Below are positions 1-8,252 of a stretch of DNA of 64,000 nucleotides, one piece after another. The translations under genes were made by a program, and so were the position numbers. Location of the stretch: the NCBI GenBank assembly GCA_019416285.1, contig DXXM01000002.1:124001-188000 (forward strand). The letters run 5' to 3'. Positions within the stretch are counted from its first letter, which is position 1; each line of letters opens with the position of its first letter. This stretch comes from Bacteroidales bacterium. GTDB lineage: Bacteria > Bacteroidota > Bacteroidia > Bacteroidales > Muribaculaceae. A model generated the notes under the pieces. It was not told the DNA's origin. It saw only the letters and a list, made by a program, of their open reading frames with translations, and made no database searches.

Positions 1-1730
1 CTGTAAATGTAGGGGAGGAGGCGGTAGCGGAGTCTGATGATTTTCTCAAGCGCATTGTAGATCCTGTCGCCGCGGCTTCCGAAGTTCCATATCTCGCGCG
101 GAAGTTCTGTGCCGTGGGAACGCATCATCGGACAGAAGGCGCCAAACTGCATCCAGCGCGTGTAAAGCTCCTTATATTCCGGCATCATTTTTCCTTCGGC
201 ATCTCTCCATCGTCCGGCGAAGAAGCCGCCTATGTCGCTGTTCCAGTTCGGTATGCCCATTAGGGTGTAGTTTAGGGCTGCAGGAATCTGTTTTTCAAGC
301 ATGTCCCAGGTCGACTGCACGTCGCCGCTCCAGGTGTTTGAGCCGTAGCGCTGCTGTCCGATGAATCCGGAGCGGGTAAGTATGACCACGCGCTTGTCTT
401 TACACATCTCTTTCTGATGCGAGGCTATCCCCTTGTTGTGCATGAGCGAATAGGCGTTTTTGCGGCTGCGGTATGAGCCGTCGGCCGTCGGAAGGTCATA
501 GTCGCTTTCCTGGCGGTCGATGTGGTCGGGTTCGGTCGAGTCGAGCCACCAGCCGTCGTTTCCGATTGCGCTGAAGATGCCGTTGTTGAGATATTTCCAG
601 TAGATATCGCGTGCCTCGTCGCTGAACACGTCATAGGGTTGCGCGCCGCTGTTCGGGGGCCAGGTGTGGAAAGGAATGAGGTGGCCTTTGGAGTCGAGTT
701 CCTTGAACTGGTCGGTTTTCGGTCCGAATCCTGGCCATGCGACAATCAGCAGCTTGGAGTTTAGGGCATGTATGTCGTCCGCCCATTTGCGTGGTGAGGG
801 ATAGCGCTGCGTGTCAAAACTGTGGGAGTTCCAGGCGCTGTCCGTTCCCGCATATTCGGGCCAGTAGCGCCAGTCCTGAATCATGCAGTCGAGCGGCACT
901 TTGAGTTCGCGATATTTTTTCAACACGTCGAGCAGTTCCTCCTGCGTGGCGTAGCGTTCTTTGCTCTGGAAGAATCCGTAGGCCCAGAGGGGGAGCATAG
1001 GTGCATTGCCCGTAAGTTCTCTCATGTCGGCTATGATGCCGTCAGGAGTCCTTCCATACACGAAGTAGTAGTCCAGGCAGTCGCCGATAGCCGTGTAGGA
1101 TATGCCCTGAGGGGTATCAGCCATATCGGAAATCGAATAGTTGTCCCAGTAGACGGCATAGCCCTTTGTGGGCGACATGAAGTAGGGAGAGTATGTAGAC
1201 ATGTTCTCGTTTTGCAGATGATGCGATGAGTTGCGCCGGTTGAACCTCCCGTCCATAATCTGTCCGATTCCGAAAATCGGCTCATAGCTGTCAAGGAGGA
1301 ATGATGAGGTGACTCGGTATGAGGATTTCCCGGCATCGTTGTAGTCGGCGAAGGTAGTGCCGTAGTCCTTATCAGTGAGGAGTGCTTTTCCCGTAGGGGA
1401 GATGAATTCAATTGCTCCGCTGACGGGGTTGACTGACACTGTGAGAGCTGTTGATGCCAGCGTCACCCGGCCATCCTTCTCTGCGAGAGAGACCTCTGTC
1501 TTTTCCGGTTCCTTGACTACCACGAGGCTCTTGTCGCGGTGATTTGCCGCTCCTTGCGGGACCTTGTGTACGCGGACGATCTCCGGGGTGTAGAATTCGA
1601 TGCTGACGTTCATGCCCTGCGTGGTGAACTCGGCGCCCGAAGCGGTCTTGCTGACCTCTCCGGCCTGCGCTGCAAGGGCTCCGCTCATGGCTCCCGCGAG
1701 CGCTACGGATGAAATGTTGATGAATGACAT
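1..1730 (-). CDS. Glycoside hydrolase family 31 (alpha-glucosidase/alpha-xylosidase type), 3' end outside window
   Basis: Partial: 576 codons are visible from the ATG at 1730, and the gene runs off the left edge. The N-terminus (SSVALAGAMSGALAAQAGE) looks like a signal peptide, so the enzyme is probably periplasmic or surface-located. An N-terminal beta-sandwich region (about 25-230) precedes the GH31 barrel. The catalytic nucleophile is Asp397 in WWLDSTEPD and the acid/base is Asp470 in NTWSGD; GIPNWNSDIGGF and FCPMMRSHG are further GH31 signatures. Family knowledge: GH31 enzymes are retaining exo-alpha-glycosidases acting on terminal alpha-glucose or alpha-xylose, and other specificities occur. 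The exact substrate cannot be read from sequence. It lies 98 bp downstream of a broken AraC-type sensor-regulator on the same strand, which suggests a small polysaccharide-use locus continuing to the left. Confidence 0.93.
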   Translation of the reverse strand, partial: MSFINISSVALAGAMSGALAAQAGEVSKTASGAEFTTQGMNVSIEFYTPEIVRVHKVPQGAANHRDKSLVVVKEPEKTEVSLAEKDGRVTLASTALTVSVNPVSGAIEFISPTGKALLTDKDYGTTFADYNDAGKSSYRVTSSFLLDSYEPIFGIGQIMDGRFNRRNSSHHLQNENMSTYSPYFMSPTKGYAVYWDNYSISDMADTPQGISYTAIGDCLDYYFVYGRTPDGIIADMRELTGNAPMLPLWAYGFFQSKERYATQEELLDVLKKYRELKVPLDCMIQDWRYWPEYAGTDSAWNSHSFDTQRYPSPRKWADDIHALNSKLLIVAWPGFGPKTDQFKELDSKGHLIPFHTWPPNSGAQPYDVFSDEARDIYWKYLNNGIFSAIGNDGWWLDSTEPDHIDRQESDYDLPTADGSYRSRKNAYSLMHNKGIASHQKEMCKDKRVVILTRSGFIGQQRYGSNTWSGDVQSTWDMLEKQIPAALNYTLMGIPNWNSDIGGFFAGRWRDAEGKMMPEYKELYTRWMQFGAFCPMMRSHGTELPREIWNFGSRGDRIYNALEKIIRLRYRLLPYIY

Positions 1731-1771
1731 GGTTGTTTTTGTTGTGGAAGAGTGAAGTGTTGTTCCTGTCG

Positions 1772-1837
1772 CAAAATTATGTCATTTAGCGTGTTGCCAC
1801 ACAACACTCATGTTGAAACAAACATCAGCTATGTTGA
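1772..1837 (-). promoter_or_regulatory. Putative GH31 promoter with possible AraC-type operator repeats
   Basis: On the minus strand a -7 element TAATTTTG (1772-1779) has a TTG 22 bp upstream (1802-1804), close to the Bacteroidetes sigma consensus. A small palindrome (gtgttg/caacac, 1791-1807) overlaps the -33 area. The heptamer ATGTTGA (plus-strand reading) occurs at 1810-1816 and 1831-1837, 21 bp apart, which is two helical turns and typical spacing for AraC-family half-sites. The operator role is inference. Confidence 0.45.
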
Positions 1838-2938
1838 TTTTTCGCTTTCGCAGGGCTCACGGCGCATGTTTCCGCTGTGTTTTTCAGCGTAGGCCGAGGG
1901 TTTGCAACCGAATTCCTCGGTGAAGCATTTGCTGAAATAGCTTCCGCTGCTGAATCCGGTCAGTTCGGCAATTCTCCCGACACTCATTCCGCTGTCCTCC
2001 CTGAGCATCGTGGCGGCATGGCGCAGGCGGATACTTCTGATGAAGAGGCTCGGCGATTTGTCGAGCAGTCCGACAAGTTTGCGATAAAGCCCCGTGCGGT
2101 CCATGCAGAGGTCTCGACTCAGTTGTTCGACGGAGTAACCGGGCTGATTCATGTTTTTCTCCACTGTCTCGACGGCTTTTTGTAAGAATTTTCTGTCGGG
2201 CTCCGACATTTCCTCCTCGGCTGTGCGGTTTATCCGGCACTCCTCTTCGTTTTCTCCGCGCGAGGCTGCTTCGTAGCGTTCACACTGCTCGATGAGGTTG
2301 CGGATACGCAGCAGAAGCATCTCTTCACGGTGTTCGCGTGCGAGTTTCCTGCGCGTGTGACTCAGATTGACCCTGAAGGCGCCTACAATCGTGGCGCTAC
2401 CGACGATGAGGTATATGATACAGGCCGTCGGAGTACGCCACCAGGGTGAATCGATGGTCAGCCGGAGGGTTGCCACGCTTCCGCTGTGCAGACTTGGCCA
2501 TGGCGCCGCAGTCAGGACATATTTTCCCGGGCGGAGGTTGGTGTAGTGTATCTTGAAGAGGTTTTGTCCGTCGGCGATTCTTTCCGCAGTCATCGGGTGC
2601 GGGTCATTTCCTTCGAGATAATATGTGATGGTAGAGGCGCGGTGTGTGCGGCCGTAGTCGGGGATGGCATATTCCAGTGTGATGAAGTTCTGATTGTGGC
2701 TGAGCCGGAGCGAGCCGGTGAGTGCCGCCGGATGCTCCATCACCGTCCTTCTGCCATAGCTTTTCCCTGGTTCGATTTTCTCGCCGTTGAGATATACGGC
2801 TCTCAGTATCGGCCTCACTGCTGCACTCGCGTTTTCCACATCATGACCGGGAATGAATACTGAAATCCTGTCGCTGTCCTTGAAGCAGACCCGGCCGTCG
2901 GAGGCAGGAAAAGCTTCGCGGCTTCCGAAGTCGGTCAT
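1829..2938 (-). CDS. C-terminal fragment of the interrupted regulator (Y_Y_Y, TM helix, AraC HTH)
   Basis: This 369-residue piece starts at the first ATG (2938) after the TGA. It holds the end of the sensor, a Y_Y_Y-type beta-sandwich (about residues 75-165, with SLRLSHNQNFITLEYA and NLRPGKYVLTAAPW), a membrane helix (about 170-190, ACIIYLIVGSATIVGAF), a charged linker and a C-terminal AraC helix-turn-helix (about 255-355, ending in GFSSGSYFSKCFTEEFGCKPSAY). If translated by re-initiation it would lack the signal sequence and most of the sensor, so normal membrane insertion is doubtful. Family knowledge: such one-polypeptide regulators sense glycans in the periplasm and activate adjacent glycan-use genes. 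Confidence 0.65.
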   Translation of the reverse strand: MTDFGSREAFPASDGRVCFKDSDRISVFIPGHDVENASAAVRPILRAVYLNGEKIEPGKSYGRRTVMEHPAALTGSLRLSHNQNFITLEYAIPDYGRTHRASTITYYLEGNDPHPMTAERIADGQNLFKIHYTNLRPGKYVLTAAPWPSLHSGSVATLRLTIDSPWWRTPTACIIYLIVGSATIVGAFRVNLSHTRRKLAREHREEMLLLRIRNLIEQCERYEAASRGENEEECRINRTAEEEMSEPDRKFLQKAVETVEKNMNQPGYSVEQLSRDLCMDRTGLYRKLVGLLDKSPSLFIRSIRLRHAATMLREDSGMSVGRIAELTGFSSGSYFSKCFTEEFGCKPSAYAEKHSGNMRREPCESEKST

Positions 2939-3010
2939 GTTGTATTCCTGCAGGCTTTGATGGATTCTTTCGAGTGTCGGACTTCCATCGGTGTTTATGC
3001 GGTAGAAGCG

Positions 3011-4138
3011 TCATGCCGTCCCGAAGATAATCTCACCATTACGGTTTTCCATAAAGCAACCGCGTCTGAGCTGTTCGGCATTGATTTCGGGCGCGACCGC
3101 AATAACCTGATGGGTATATTCGTCAGGGTGTGCATAAAGCAGGCCGCGGTTAAGTGTCCCCAGCCACGTTCCACCTTCGCTCTCGATAAGGATGGTGCTT
3201 ATTTCTGTGGCGAGCATGTTTCCCTGGTCGGTTCTCACATGGCTGTAATGCCGTTTGCGACCGTCGCGCAGGTCTATTTCCCAGATTCCGCGCGGACAGC
3301 TCACATGAGCCGTGGTGTCGCCGGCTATGGACAGGGTGTTGAGGCGGTAGTCCGTCTCAAGTATGATGTCCCATTCGCGTGTGGCAGTCCGGAAGCGGAA
3401 AAAACCTCCTTTCGAGCCTGTGCGCAGCTGGTAATAATTGTTTCGGCTGTCGGTGACGACGAGCGATGTAGCACTGTATTTGTTAGCCTTCGATTTAGGG
3501 TAGGCCGCGGAGTTGTATAGCTTCTCTCCGCTTACTTTGTCGTGGACTTTCATGTTCCCGCTGCTGAAAAATAGATATAACCTCTTTCCGTCGCAGTCAA
3601 GGTCCTGCAATTCTCCCGACCCTGCGCTGATTTTAACTCTTACACTTCCGTCAGTAATGCTTGCGCCAGTGCGCGCCCACGGTTTCCCGTTTTTGTCGAC
3701 AAAGAGGTCTTCAATATTGCCATTTGTTTTCGGGAACAGGGTTCTGAGCATAGAGTCAACTTTCAGATGCCGTTCATGGCGCAGGTCGAAGCACGACACA
3801 TTCCCGAGATGCTTCGTCCACAGCAGGGAGTCGGAGTCTATGAAAATATGCGTATGCCCCGTGTATCCCCTGAGTCTGCCGTGCAGCTTTTCCGGGAAGA
3901 GGGGCCATGTGTTGAAGCCGGCTCCGTCAAAGAGTCCGATTTCATCGGGAGTCACGACAACCATACGTCCGTCGTCCAGGCGCGCAAGCGACCTGATTTC
4001 ATTGTGTCCCCGACCTTCTCCGAGCTTTATCCGTGAAAACAGCAGGCTGCTTTCGGCGTGAACCATCCCGGCCGACAGCAGAAGGAGCGCTGTCAGTATG
4101 ATGTGATAGAGTCTATATATGGGCAGGTTGCGGTTCAT
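3011..4138 (-). CDS. N-terminal fragment of the interrupted sensor-regulator (periplasmic propeller part)
   Basis: This is the 375-residue piece before the in-frame TGA. The start at 4138 is chosen because MNRNLPIYRLYHIILTALLL is a good signal/anchor sequence ending near VHAESS; a longer reading from 4282 adds a hydrophilic, unlikely leader. Repeated segments such as IRSLARLDDGRMVVVT, HTHIFIDSDSLLWTK, IEDLFVDKNGKPWAR and ISTILIESEGGTWLGT fit the Reg_prop beta-propeller repeats of Bacteroidetes hybrid sensors. The sensor is about half as long as the usual 14-blade version. Alone, this fragment would be a secreted domain with no output module. Confidence 0.7.
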   Translation of the reverse strand: MNRNLPIYRLYHIILTALLLLSAGMVHAESSLLFSRIKLGEGRGHNEIRSLARLDDGRMVVVTPDEIGLFDGAGFNTWPLFPEKLHGRLRGYTGHTHIFIDSDSLLWTKHLGNVSCFDLRHERHLKVDSMLRTLFPKTNGNIEDLFVDKNGKPWARTGASITDGSVRVKISAGSGELQDLDCDGKRLYLFFSSGNMKVHDKVSGEKLYNSAAYPKSKANKYSATSLVVTDSRNNYYQLRTGSKGGFFRFRTATREWDIILETDYRLNTLSIAGDTTAHVSCPRGIWEIDLRDGRKRHYSHVRTDQGNMLATEISTILIESEGGTWLGTLNRGLLYAHPDEYTHQVIAVAPEINAEQLRRGCFMENRNGEIIFGTA

Positions 4139-4323
4139 TTGGTTTCTGATGGCAAATTCTTTGGACTTCCGATTGCAAATATAGCGGATTTCAGAGGCAT
4201 CTGCAAGAGGGGTGCCGAAATGACAGTCATGGGCCATACTACTGTCGGACCGGGCGGCATAATGCAGTCGGGCCGACGGCAACCCGGTGTAACCGGTTAT
4301 TCATGATACGAAAGGATATAAAG

Positions 4324-4357
4324 AAAGCAGCCGGCTCCGAGAGCAGGCTGCTTTTTG
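4324..4357 (-). terminator. Rho-independent terminator after rpsO
   Basis: A 9-bp perfect stem (aaagcagcc 4324-4332 with ggctgcttt 4346-4354) has a 13-nt loop. On the minus strand it is followed by a T-rich stretch, and the plus strand also has a T run, so it may act in both directions. Confidence 0.75.
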
Positions 4358-4393
4358 TAATCTTCAAGTAGATTTTTCCCGACGGGGAGAAAC

Positions 4394-4669
4394 TTACTTT
4401 CTGATACCGAGTTCCTTCTGGGCGATGATGGCACGGTAGCGGTTGATATCCTTGCGGATGAGGTAGTCGAGCAGACGACGACGCTTACCTACCAAAGCCT
4501 TAAGAGCTCGTGCTGTCGTATAATCTTTGTGATTTGACTTGAGGTGTTCAGTCAAATGAGCAATACGGACTGAGAATAATGCAATCTGTGCTTCGGGTGA
4601 GCCAGTGTCAGTCTTGCCCTTACCGTACTTCTCAAAGATTTCTACTTTTTCATCAGAGTTCAAGTGCAT
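4394..4669 (-). CDS. rpsO: 30S ribosomal protein S15
   Basis: The 91-residue product matches the whole S15 family (usual length 88-91). S15 binds 16S rRNA in the platform of the small subunit and is a primary assembly protein. The conserved core is visible as TGSPEAQIALFSVRIAHLTEHLK, here cited by its parts TGSPEAQ and IAHLTEHLK, followed by HKDY and GKRRRLLDYL. The gene stands alone with its own promoter-like element at 4732-4762 and a terminator at 4324-4357. S15 often represses its own translation in other bacteria, but no recognisable binding structure can be claimed here. Confidence 0.98.
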   Translation of the reverse strand: MHLNSDEKVEIFEKYGKGKTDTGSPEAQIALFSVRIAHLTEHLKSNHKDYTTARALKALVGKRRRLLDYLIRKDINRYRAIIAQKELGIRK

Positions 4670-4731
4670 TGATACAGATGTTTAAAGTGATTAATGATAG
4701 AATAAATATATAGTTTGCTAAAAAGAGCGCA

Positions 4732-4762
4732 CAAAGGTAGGAATTTAATTTAACAATTCCAA
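4732..4762 (-). promoter_or_regulatory. Putative rpsO promoter
   Basis: On the minus strand TACCTTTG (4732-4739) matches TAnnTTTG, and a TTG (4760-4762) lies 20 bp upstream. It is about 65 bp before the rpsO start. Confidence 0.6.
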
Positions 4763-4833
4763 GTCCAGCGCGCGATTTTGATGGTTTTTTCTTCTGTGAC
4801 AGCCGTTTTTGCGTATTTCGGCTGCGCGCGGAA

Positions 4834-5169
4834 TCAGTCGAGGTTGAGATTGTCTTTCGCGGGGTTGCGGAAGTGGATTTTGTGGTCGAGATATTCCTGA
4901 GTGGCGATGAGGGTGGGTTTGGGGAGGCGCTCGTAGAAGCGTGAGATTTCAATCTGCTCTCGGTTTTCCGAGATTTCCTCAAGGTTGTCGCTCAGTGATG
5001 CGAATTCCTGGAGTTTCTTTTCGAGGTCATGTTTCATCTCGCCTGCAATCTGGTTGGCGCGCTTGGCGATGATACATACGGTCTCATAGACGTTGCCGGT
5101 GTCCTCGCTCATTTTGATGAGGTCGCGGGTCTGGGTGTTGAGAGGTGCGTTGGTCTTTTTGTAGTCCAT
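4834..5169 (-). CDS. rpoZ: DNA-directed RNA polymerase omega subunit (Bacteroidetes type, Rpb6-like)
   Basis: The 111-residue protein MDYKKTNAP...TRDL...GNVYETVCIIAKRANQI matches the Bacteroidetes omega/Rpb6-like family, which is somewhat longer than the E. coli protein. The conserved core NVYETVxIIxKRANQI and the C-terminal RLPKPTLIATQEYLDHK are clear. Omega stabilises the beta-prime subunit and helps polymerase assembly. It follows bamD on the same strand with a 47-bp gap, the usual bamD-rpoZ pairing in Bacteroidales, so it is probably co-transcribed with it. Confidence 0.9.
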   Translation of the reverse strand: MDYKKTNAPLNTQTRDLIKMSEDTGNVYETVCIIAKRANQIAGEMKHDLEKKLQEFASLSDNLEEISENREQIEISRFYERLPKPTLIATQEYLDHKIHFRNPAKDNLNLD

Positions 5170-5216
5170 TATATCTCTTGGTTTACTTATTGTTTCTTTA
5201 TTTGGGGTGCCCGGAA

Positions 5217-6017
5217 TCAGTCCTTGACGTAGCGCTGGGCGATTTTGAAGATGTTGTCGGCCTCCTCGCGGTTGGGAGTGTCAGGGTAGTTGTTGATATA
5301 CGAGTAGTATTCGTCGATTACCTCGCGGAAGCGGTCGGCTTTCTTTTCCTCAATGCTCTCGCGGGCCTCCTGATAGCGTGCCTTGAGGATGAGAAGCTCG
5401 AGGTCCTCCTTATATTTTGAATAGGGATAGTCCTTGATGGCGTTTTTGGCCACGATAACGGCGCTCTCGTAGTTGTTTCCAAGATAGGTGCCGAGGTTGT
5501 AGTAGAGCTGGGCGTTCTCAAGCTGCTTGAGAGTCAGTTTGTCCTGAAGCTCGAAGATGGCGTTCTGTGCGATAGACACCTTGTCGCTCTTGGGGAAGTA
5601 GTCGAGAAACGACTGGAGCTCCTTGATGGCCTCGATGGTTCCGGACTGGTCGAGCTGGGGTTCGGGCGAGTCAAGATAGTAGCCGTAGCCTGCATAGAAG
5701 CGGGCGAGCTCGGTGTATTTGCCTTTGGGGAAGCGTGTGTAGTAGGTCTTGAAATACTGGCCCGATGTCTGATAGTCCTTGTTCTCATAGTTGGAGAGCG
5801 CAAGGAGATAGAGCGAGTCCTCGGCCTTTTCCGAGCCTTTGAACTGGGTCACGACATCTTCAAGCACAGTCGCAGCCTGAGTATATTTCTTCTGTTCGAA
5901 GGCTCTTTTTGCAAAGTCGAGCCTGTAGTCGGCATCGCGGCTTTTGAGCACACGCTGGTATTCTCCGCAGGAAGCAAAGAGCAGTGAGGCCGCGAGCATG
6001 ACTAAGTATTTTCGCAT
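5217..6017 (-). CDS. bamD: Outer-membrane assembly lipoprotein BamD
   Basis: The 266-residue lipoprotein has five-TPR BamD/YfiO architecture. The start at 6017 is chosen over one 39 bp upstream because MRKYLVMLAASLLFASC is a short lipoprotein signal with the lipidated Cys at position 17 (lipobox LFASC). TPR-like helices run through the rest (RAFEQKKYTQAATVLEDV, SLYLLALSNYENKDYQTSGQ, ARFYAGYGYYL). BamD is an essential partner of BamA in folding outer-membrane beta-barrels. It heads a two-gene unit with rpoZ. Confidence 0.95.
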   Translation of the reverse strand: MRKYLVMLAASLLFASCGEYQRVLKSRDADYRLDFAKRAFEQKKYTQAATVLEDVVTQFKGSEKAEDSLYLLALSNYENKDYQTSGQYFKTYYTRFPKGKYTELARFYAGYGYYLDSPEPQLDQSGTIEAIKELQSFLDYFPKSDKVSIAQNAIFELQDKLTLKQLENAQLYYNLGTYLGNNYESAVIVAKNAIKDYPYSKYKEDLELLILKARYQEARESIEEKKADRFREVIDEYYSYINNYPDTPNREEADNIFKIAQRYVKD

Positions 6018-6060
6018 TTTGATGATCACGTGGTCTATGGAGTATTGATTTTTCAACTTG

Positions 6061-6068
6061 CAAATTTA
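6061..6068 (-). promoter_or_regulatory. Putative -7 element for bamD-rpoZ
   Basis: TAAATTTG on the minus strand, 44 bp before the bamD start. I see no good TTG at the -33 position. The element lies between the upstream-annotated alternative start (6056) and genuine coding sequence, supporting the start at 6017. Confidence 0.5.
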
Positions 6069-6164
6069 ACTCTTTTCCGCCGATTTTCCGCTATCGGGAT
6101 GAAATAATTTTATGAAAATCCGTTTTTGACTTGCCGGATGGCCGTTTTTGTCAATTAAATGGAG

Positions 6165-6172
6165 TAAATTTG
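6165..6172 (+). promoter_or_regulatory. Putative -7 element for the GHL10-like gene
   Basis: TAAATTTG lies 25 bp before the ATG at 6197. It rules out the alternative TTG start at 6131, which would be upstream of the promoter. Confidence 0.5.
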
Positions 6173-6196
6173 TGGCCAAATAAGAGCCTAAGATTC

Positions 6197-7708
6197 ATGA
6201 AAACATTCATACGCCTTTCACGTTTCCTCCTCATCCTCACTTTTCTCGGAATAACATTTACCTCCCTGAGCGCCGCCTCGCCCAAGCGCGAGATGCGCGG
6301 TGTGTGGGTCGCTACGGTGTGGGGCATAGACTGGCCCGCGGTGCGCGGCTCGTCGCAGAGCGTGCGTCAGCGTCAGATGGAGGAGATGACGGAGCTGCTC
6401 GACCGCTGCGAGGCGATGAATCTTACCACGGTCTTTTTTCAGGTTCGCGGCATGGGCGATGTGATGTTTCAGTCCTCGCTTGAGCCCTGGTCATCGTTTG
6501 TCTCGGGTCGCCGCGGTGTCTCGCCGGGCTGGGACCCTCTGAAATTCGTGGTCGAGGAGTGTCACCGCCGTGGGCTCGAATGTTACGCCTGGGTCAATCC
6601 GTTCCGCTGGAGCTCCGGGTCGGACTACGACAGTGCTCCCGACCGGCAGTGGAAGGAGCGCGGATGGCTGCTGACCTATGGCAAATACACTGTGTTCAAC
6701 CCCGGACTCCCAGAAGTGCGCGACCATATCGTCGACGTGTGCCGTGAGATTATTACCGGCTACGACATCGACGGGCTTGTTTTCGACGACTATTTCTATC
6801 CCAACCGCATCCCCGAGACCAAGGAGGCGGCTGACTATAAGCTCTGGCAGAAGGAATCGCCCTGGATGAGCTTCGGCGACTGGCGCCGTGCGAATGTGCA
6901 TAAGTTTGTGGCCGACATACACTGCATGATTGCCGACACGCGTCCTGAGGTGCGCTTCGGCATTTCACCGGCAGGCGTGGCGGGAAAGTCGCACACCTCG
7001 GCCCTGAAATGGGGCATGGAGCCGGTGGAAGTGAAGGCCGACGACTGGCAGTATAATGAAATCTATTCCGATCCGCTTGCGTGGCTCTATCAGCGCACGG
7101 TCGATTTCATCTCTCCGCAGATTTACTGGTCCACCTCACACGCTACGGCACCCTATCAGCCTCTGGCGCAGTGGTGGAGCGAGGCAGCAAGCCTCTACGG
7201 ATGCCATTTCTATTCGAGCATGACGCTCGCGCCGCTCGACAAGAATGATTCCAAGGTGCAGCGCAGCGAATTGCTCCGGCAGGTGGAGAGCAACCGTGCG
7301 ACGAGCATCGACGGCAATTCCGGCACCGTGCTCTACAGCGCGCGTTTCATCCCGAAACTGGCGCGGGAGCTCTCGGGCTCATATTTCGCATCGAAGGCGC
7401 TGAGCCCGCAGCTCCGCTATGACGAGTGCGACATCCCGCAGGCTCCAGTCAGAGTGTCGCTAAAAAACGGTGTGCTCGACTGGCAGGCGCCGGACGCATA
7501 TTCGGGACGCACGCGCTATGCTGTCTATGCCTATCCGCGCAACCTGTCGGCCGAAGATATAATGGATGATAAAGGTGATGGAATCCGCGGCGAATACCTC
7601 GTGCGTGTGAGCTATACGCCGGGAGTAGCGGTGCCTGCGGGGATGGCCTATGCAGTGACGGCTCTTTCGGGCTTCTCGGTGGAGTCGGAGCCGGCTTTTC
7701 TGAAATAA
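6197..7708 (+). CDS. Secreted family-10-like glycosyl hydrolase (GHL10/DUF187)
   Basis: The 503-residue protein has a signal peptide (MKTFIRLSRFLLILTFLG... to about LSAAS). The TIM-barrel GHL10 domain follows (about 30-390): REMRGVWVATVWGIDWP, FFQVRGMGDVMF, CYAWVNPFRW, GYDIDGLVFDDYFYPN and FGISPAGV are its hallmark blocks. The last ~100 residues form a fibronectin-like beta domain. Family knowledge: GHL10 proteins are distantly related to glycoside hydrolases and some act on peptidoglycan or other envelope glycans; the E. coli relative YngK/DigH cleaves denuded glycan strands. The exact substrate here is unknown. It is transcribed divergently from bamD and followed closely by a convergent small gene. 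Confidence 0.88.
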   Translation: MKTFIRLSRFLLILTFLGITFTSLSAASPKREMRGVWVATVWGIDWPAVRGSSQSVRQRQMEEMTELLDRCEAMNLTTVFFQVRGMGDVMFQSSLEPWSSFVSGRRGVSPGWDPLKFVVEECHRRGLECYAWVNPFRWSSGSDYDSAPDRQWKERGWLLTYGKYTVFNPGLPEVRDHIVDVCREIITGYDIDGLVFDDYFYPNRIPETKEAADYKLWQKESPWMSFGDWRRANVHKFVADIHCMIADTRPEVRFGISPAGVAGKSHTSALKWGMEPVEVKADDWQYNEIYSDPLAWLYQRTVDFISPQIYWSTSHATAPYQPLAQWWSEAASLYGCHFYSSMTLAPLDKNDSKVQRSELLRQVESNRATSIDGNSGTVLYSARFIPKLARELSGSYFASKALSPQLRYDECDIPQAPVRVSLKNGVLDWQAPDAYSGRTRYAVYAYPRNLSAEDIMDDKGDGIRGEYLVRVSYTPGVAVPAGMAYAVTALSGFSVESEPAFLK

Positions 7709-7741
7709 TGTGCGGAGGTTTTCCCGCACGGAGGTGGCCTT

Positions 7742-7963
7742 TTATGATACCCGGGCTTCACGAGCCTGCCGCTCGCTGTCCTGGGTGACATAGAAACGTA
7801 TCACCGCATAGATTATGCTTTGCATCGGTGTGAGTGTGCCTTCCGGATTCTGTCCGAGGATAAATTCCATGCCGAGTGCGTTGCTTATCGGAGCGCGGTC
7901 TACGGGCTTGAGGGAATTGATGGTGTCTATGACGCGGGGAGAGATGATGACTGAGGAGTTCAT
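7742..7963 (-). CDS. Small conserved hypothetical protein (73 aa)
   Basis: The start at 7963 (MNSSVIISPRVIDTINSL) is preferred over 8083, because a promoter-like -7 element (8059-8066) lies downstream of 8083 and the intervening codons are serine/asparagine-rich and poorly protein-like. The core (VIDTINSLKPVDRAPISNAL, then FILGQNP and LTPMQSIIYAVIRFYVTQD) looks like a compact helical protein and resembles short hypothetical proteins I recall from Bacteroidales. No signal peptide or membrane segment is visible. Function unknown. Confidence 0.65.
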   Translation of the reverse strand: MNSSVIISPRVIDTINSLKPVDRAPISNALGMEFILGQNPEGTLTPMQSIIYAVIRFYVTQDSERQAREARVS

Positions 7964-8058
7964 GGCGTTTGGTGAGTTTAGAGAGTTTGAGTTGAAAGAG
8001 AGTCGTGAGTCGGAGGAGGGGGGAGAATGATTGTGTGGCGGTTCTGTGGTTGACATTG

Positions 8059-8066
8059 CAAATTTA
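8059..8066 (-). promoter_or_regulatory. Putative -7 element for the 73-aa gene
   Basis: TAAATTTG on the minus strand; this would give a 5' leader of roughly 85-90 nt before the start at 7963. No clear -33 element. Confidence 0.45.
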
Positions 8067-8157
8067 ATGCTGCGCATGTGCATGATTGCTGCACATGCAG
8101 GTTAAAATATGTCTAACAGATAGCTTTTTGTTTACGGCGACAGTCCGGCTTCTGCAT

Positions 8158-8200
8158 AAAAAATCCGGCAGCCGCACTGGATTGGGATGCGGCCGCCGGA
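8158..8200 (-). terminator. Rho-independent terminator after htpG
   Basis: A 13-bp GC-rich stem with one internal mismatch (8164-8176 with 8188-8200) is followed on the minus strand by a run of six T residues (8158-8163). It lies about 50 bp past the htpG stop. Confidence 0.85.
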
Positions 8201-8252
8201 AGAGTGTGTGTATTTATTGCTGGGTTTGGGATTTTGCGTTTTATGAAATCTC

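Larger units (their letters stand above)
1829..4138 (-). pseudogene. Propeller-Y_Y_Y-TM-AraC sensor-regulator interrupted by an in-frame TGA
   Basis: Reading from the ATG at 4138, codon 376 (3013-3011) is TGA. The same frame then continues without interruption for 393 more sense codons to the TAG at 1829. The codons right after the stop (RFYRINTDGS...) continue the sensor-domain sequence, so this is one 770-codon gene split by a single nonsense codon rather than two genes or a frameshift. The intact protein would have an N-terminal signal or anchor, a periplasmic propeller-like sensor, a Y_Y_Y domain, one membrane helix and a cytoplasmic AraC helix-turn-helix, with no histidine kinase or receiver domain. 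It lies directly upstream of GH31 and is probably its regulator. A sequencing error cannot be excluded. Confidence 0.75.

Noticed and set aside
2939..3013. Frameshift as cause of the split regulator
   Set aside because: The two halves are in the same frame; only one TGA codon separates them.
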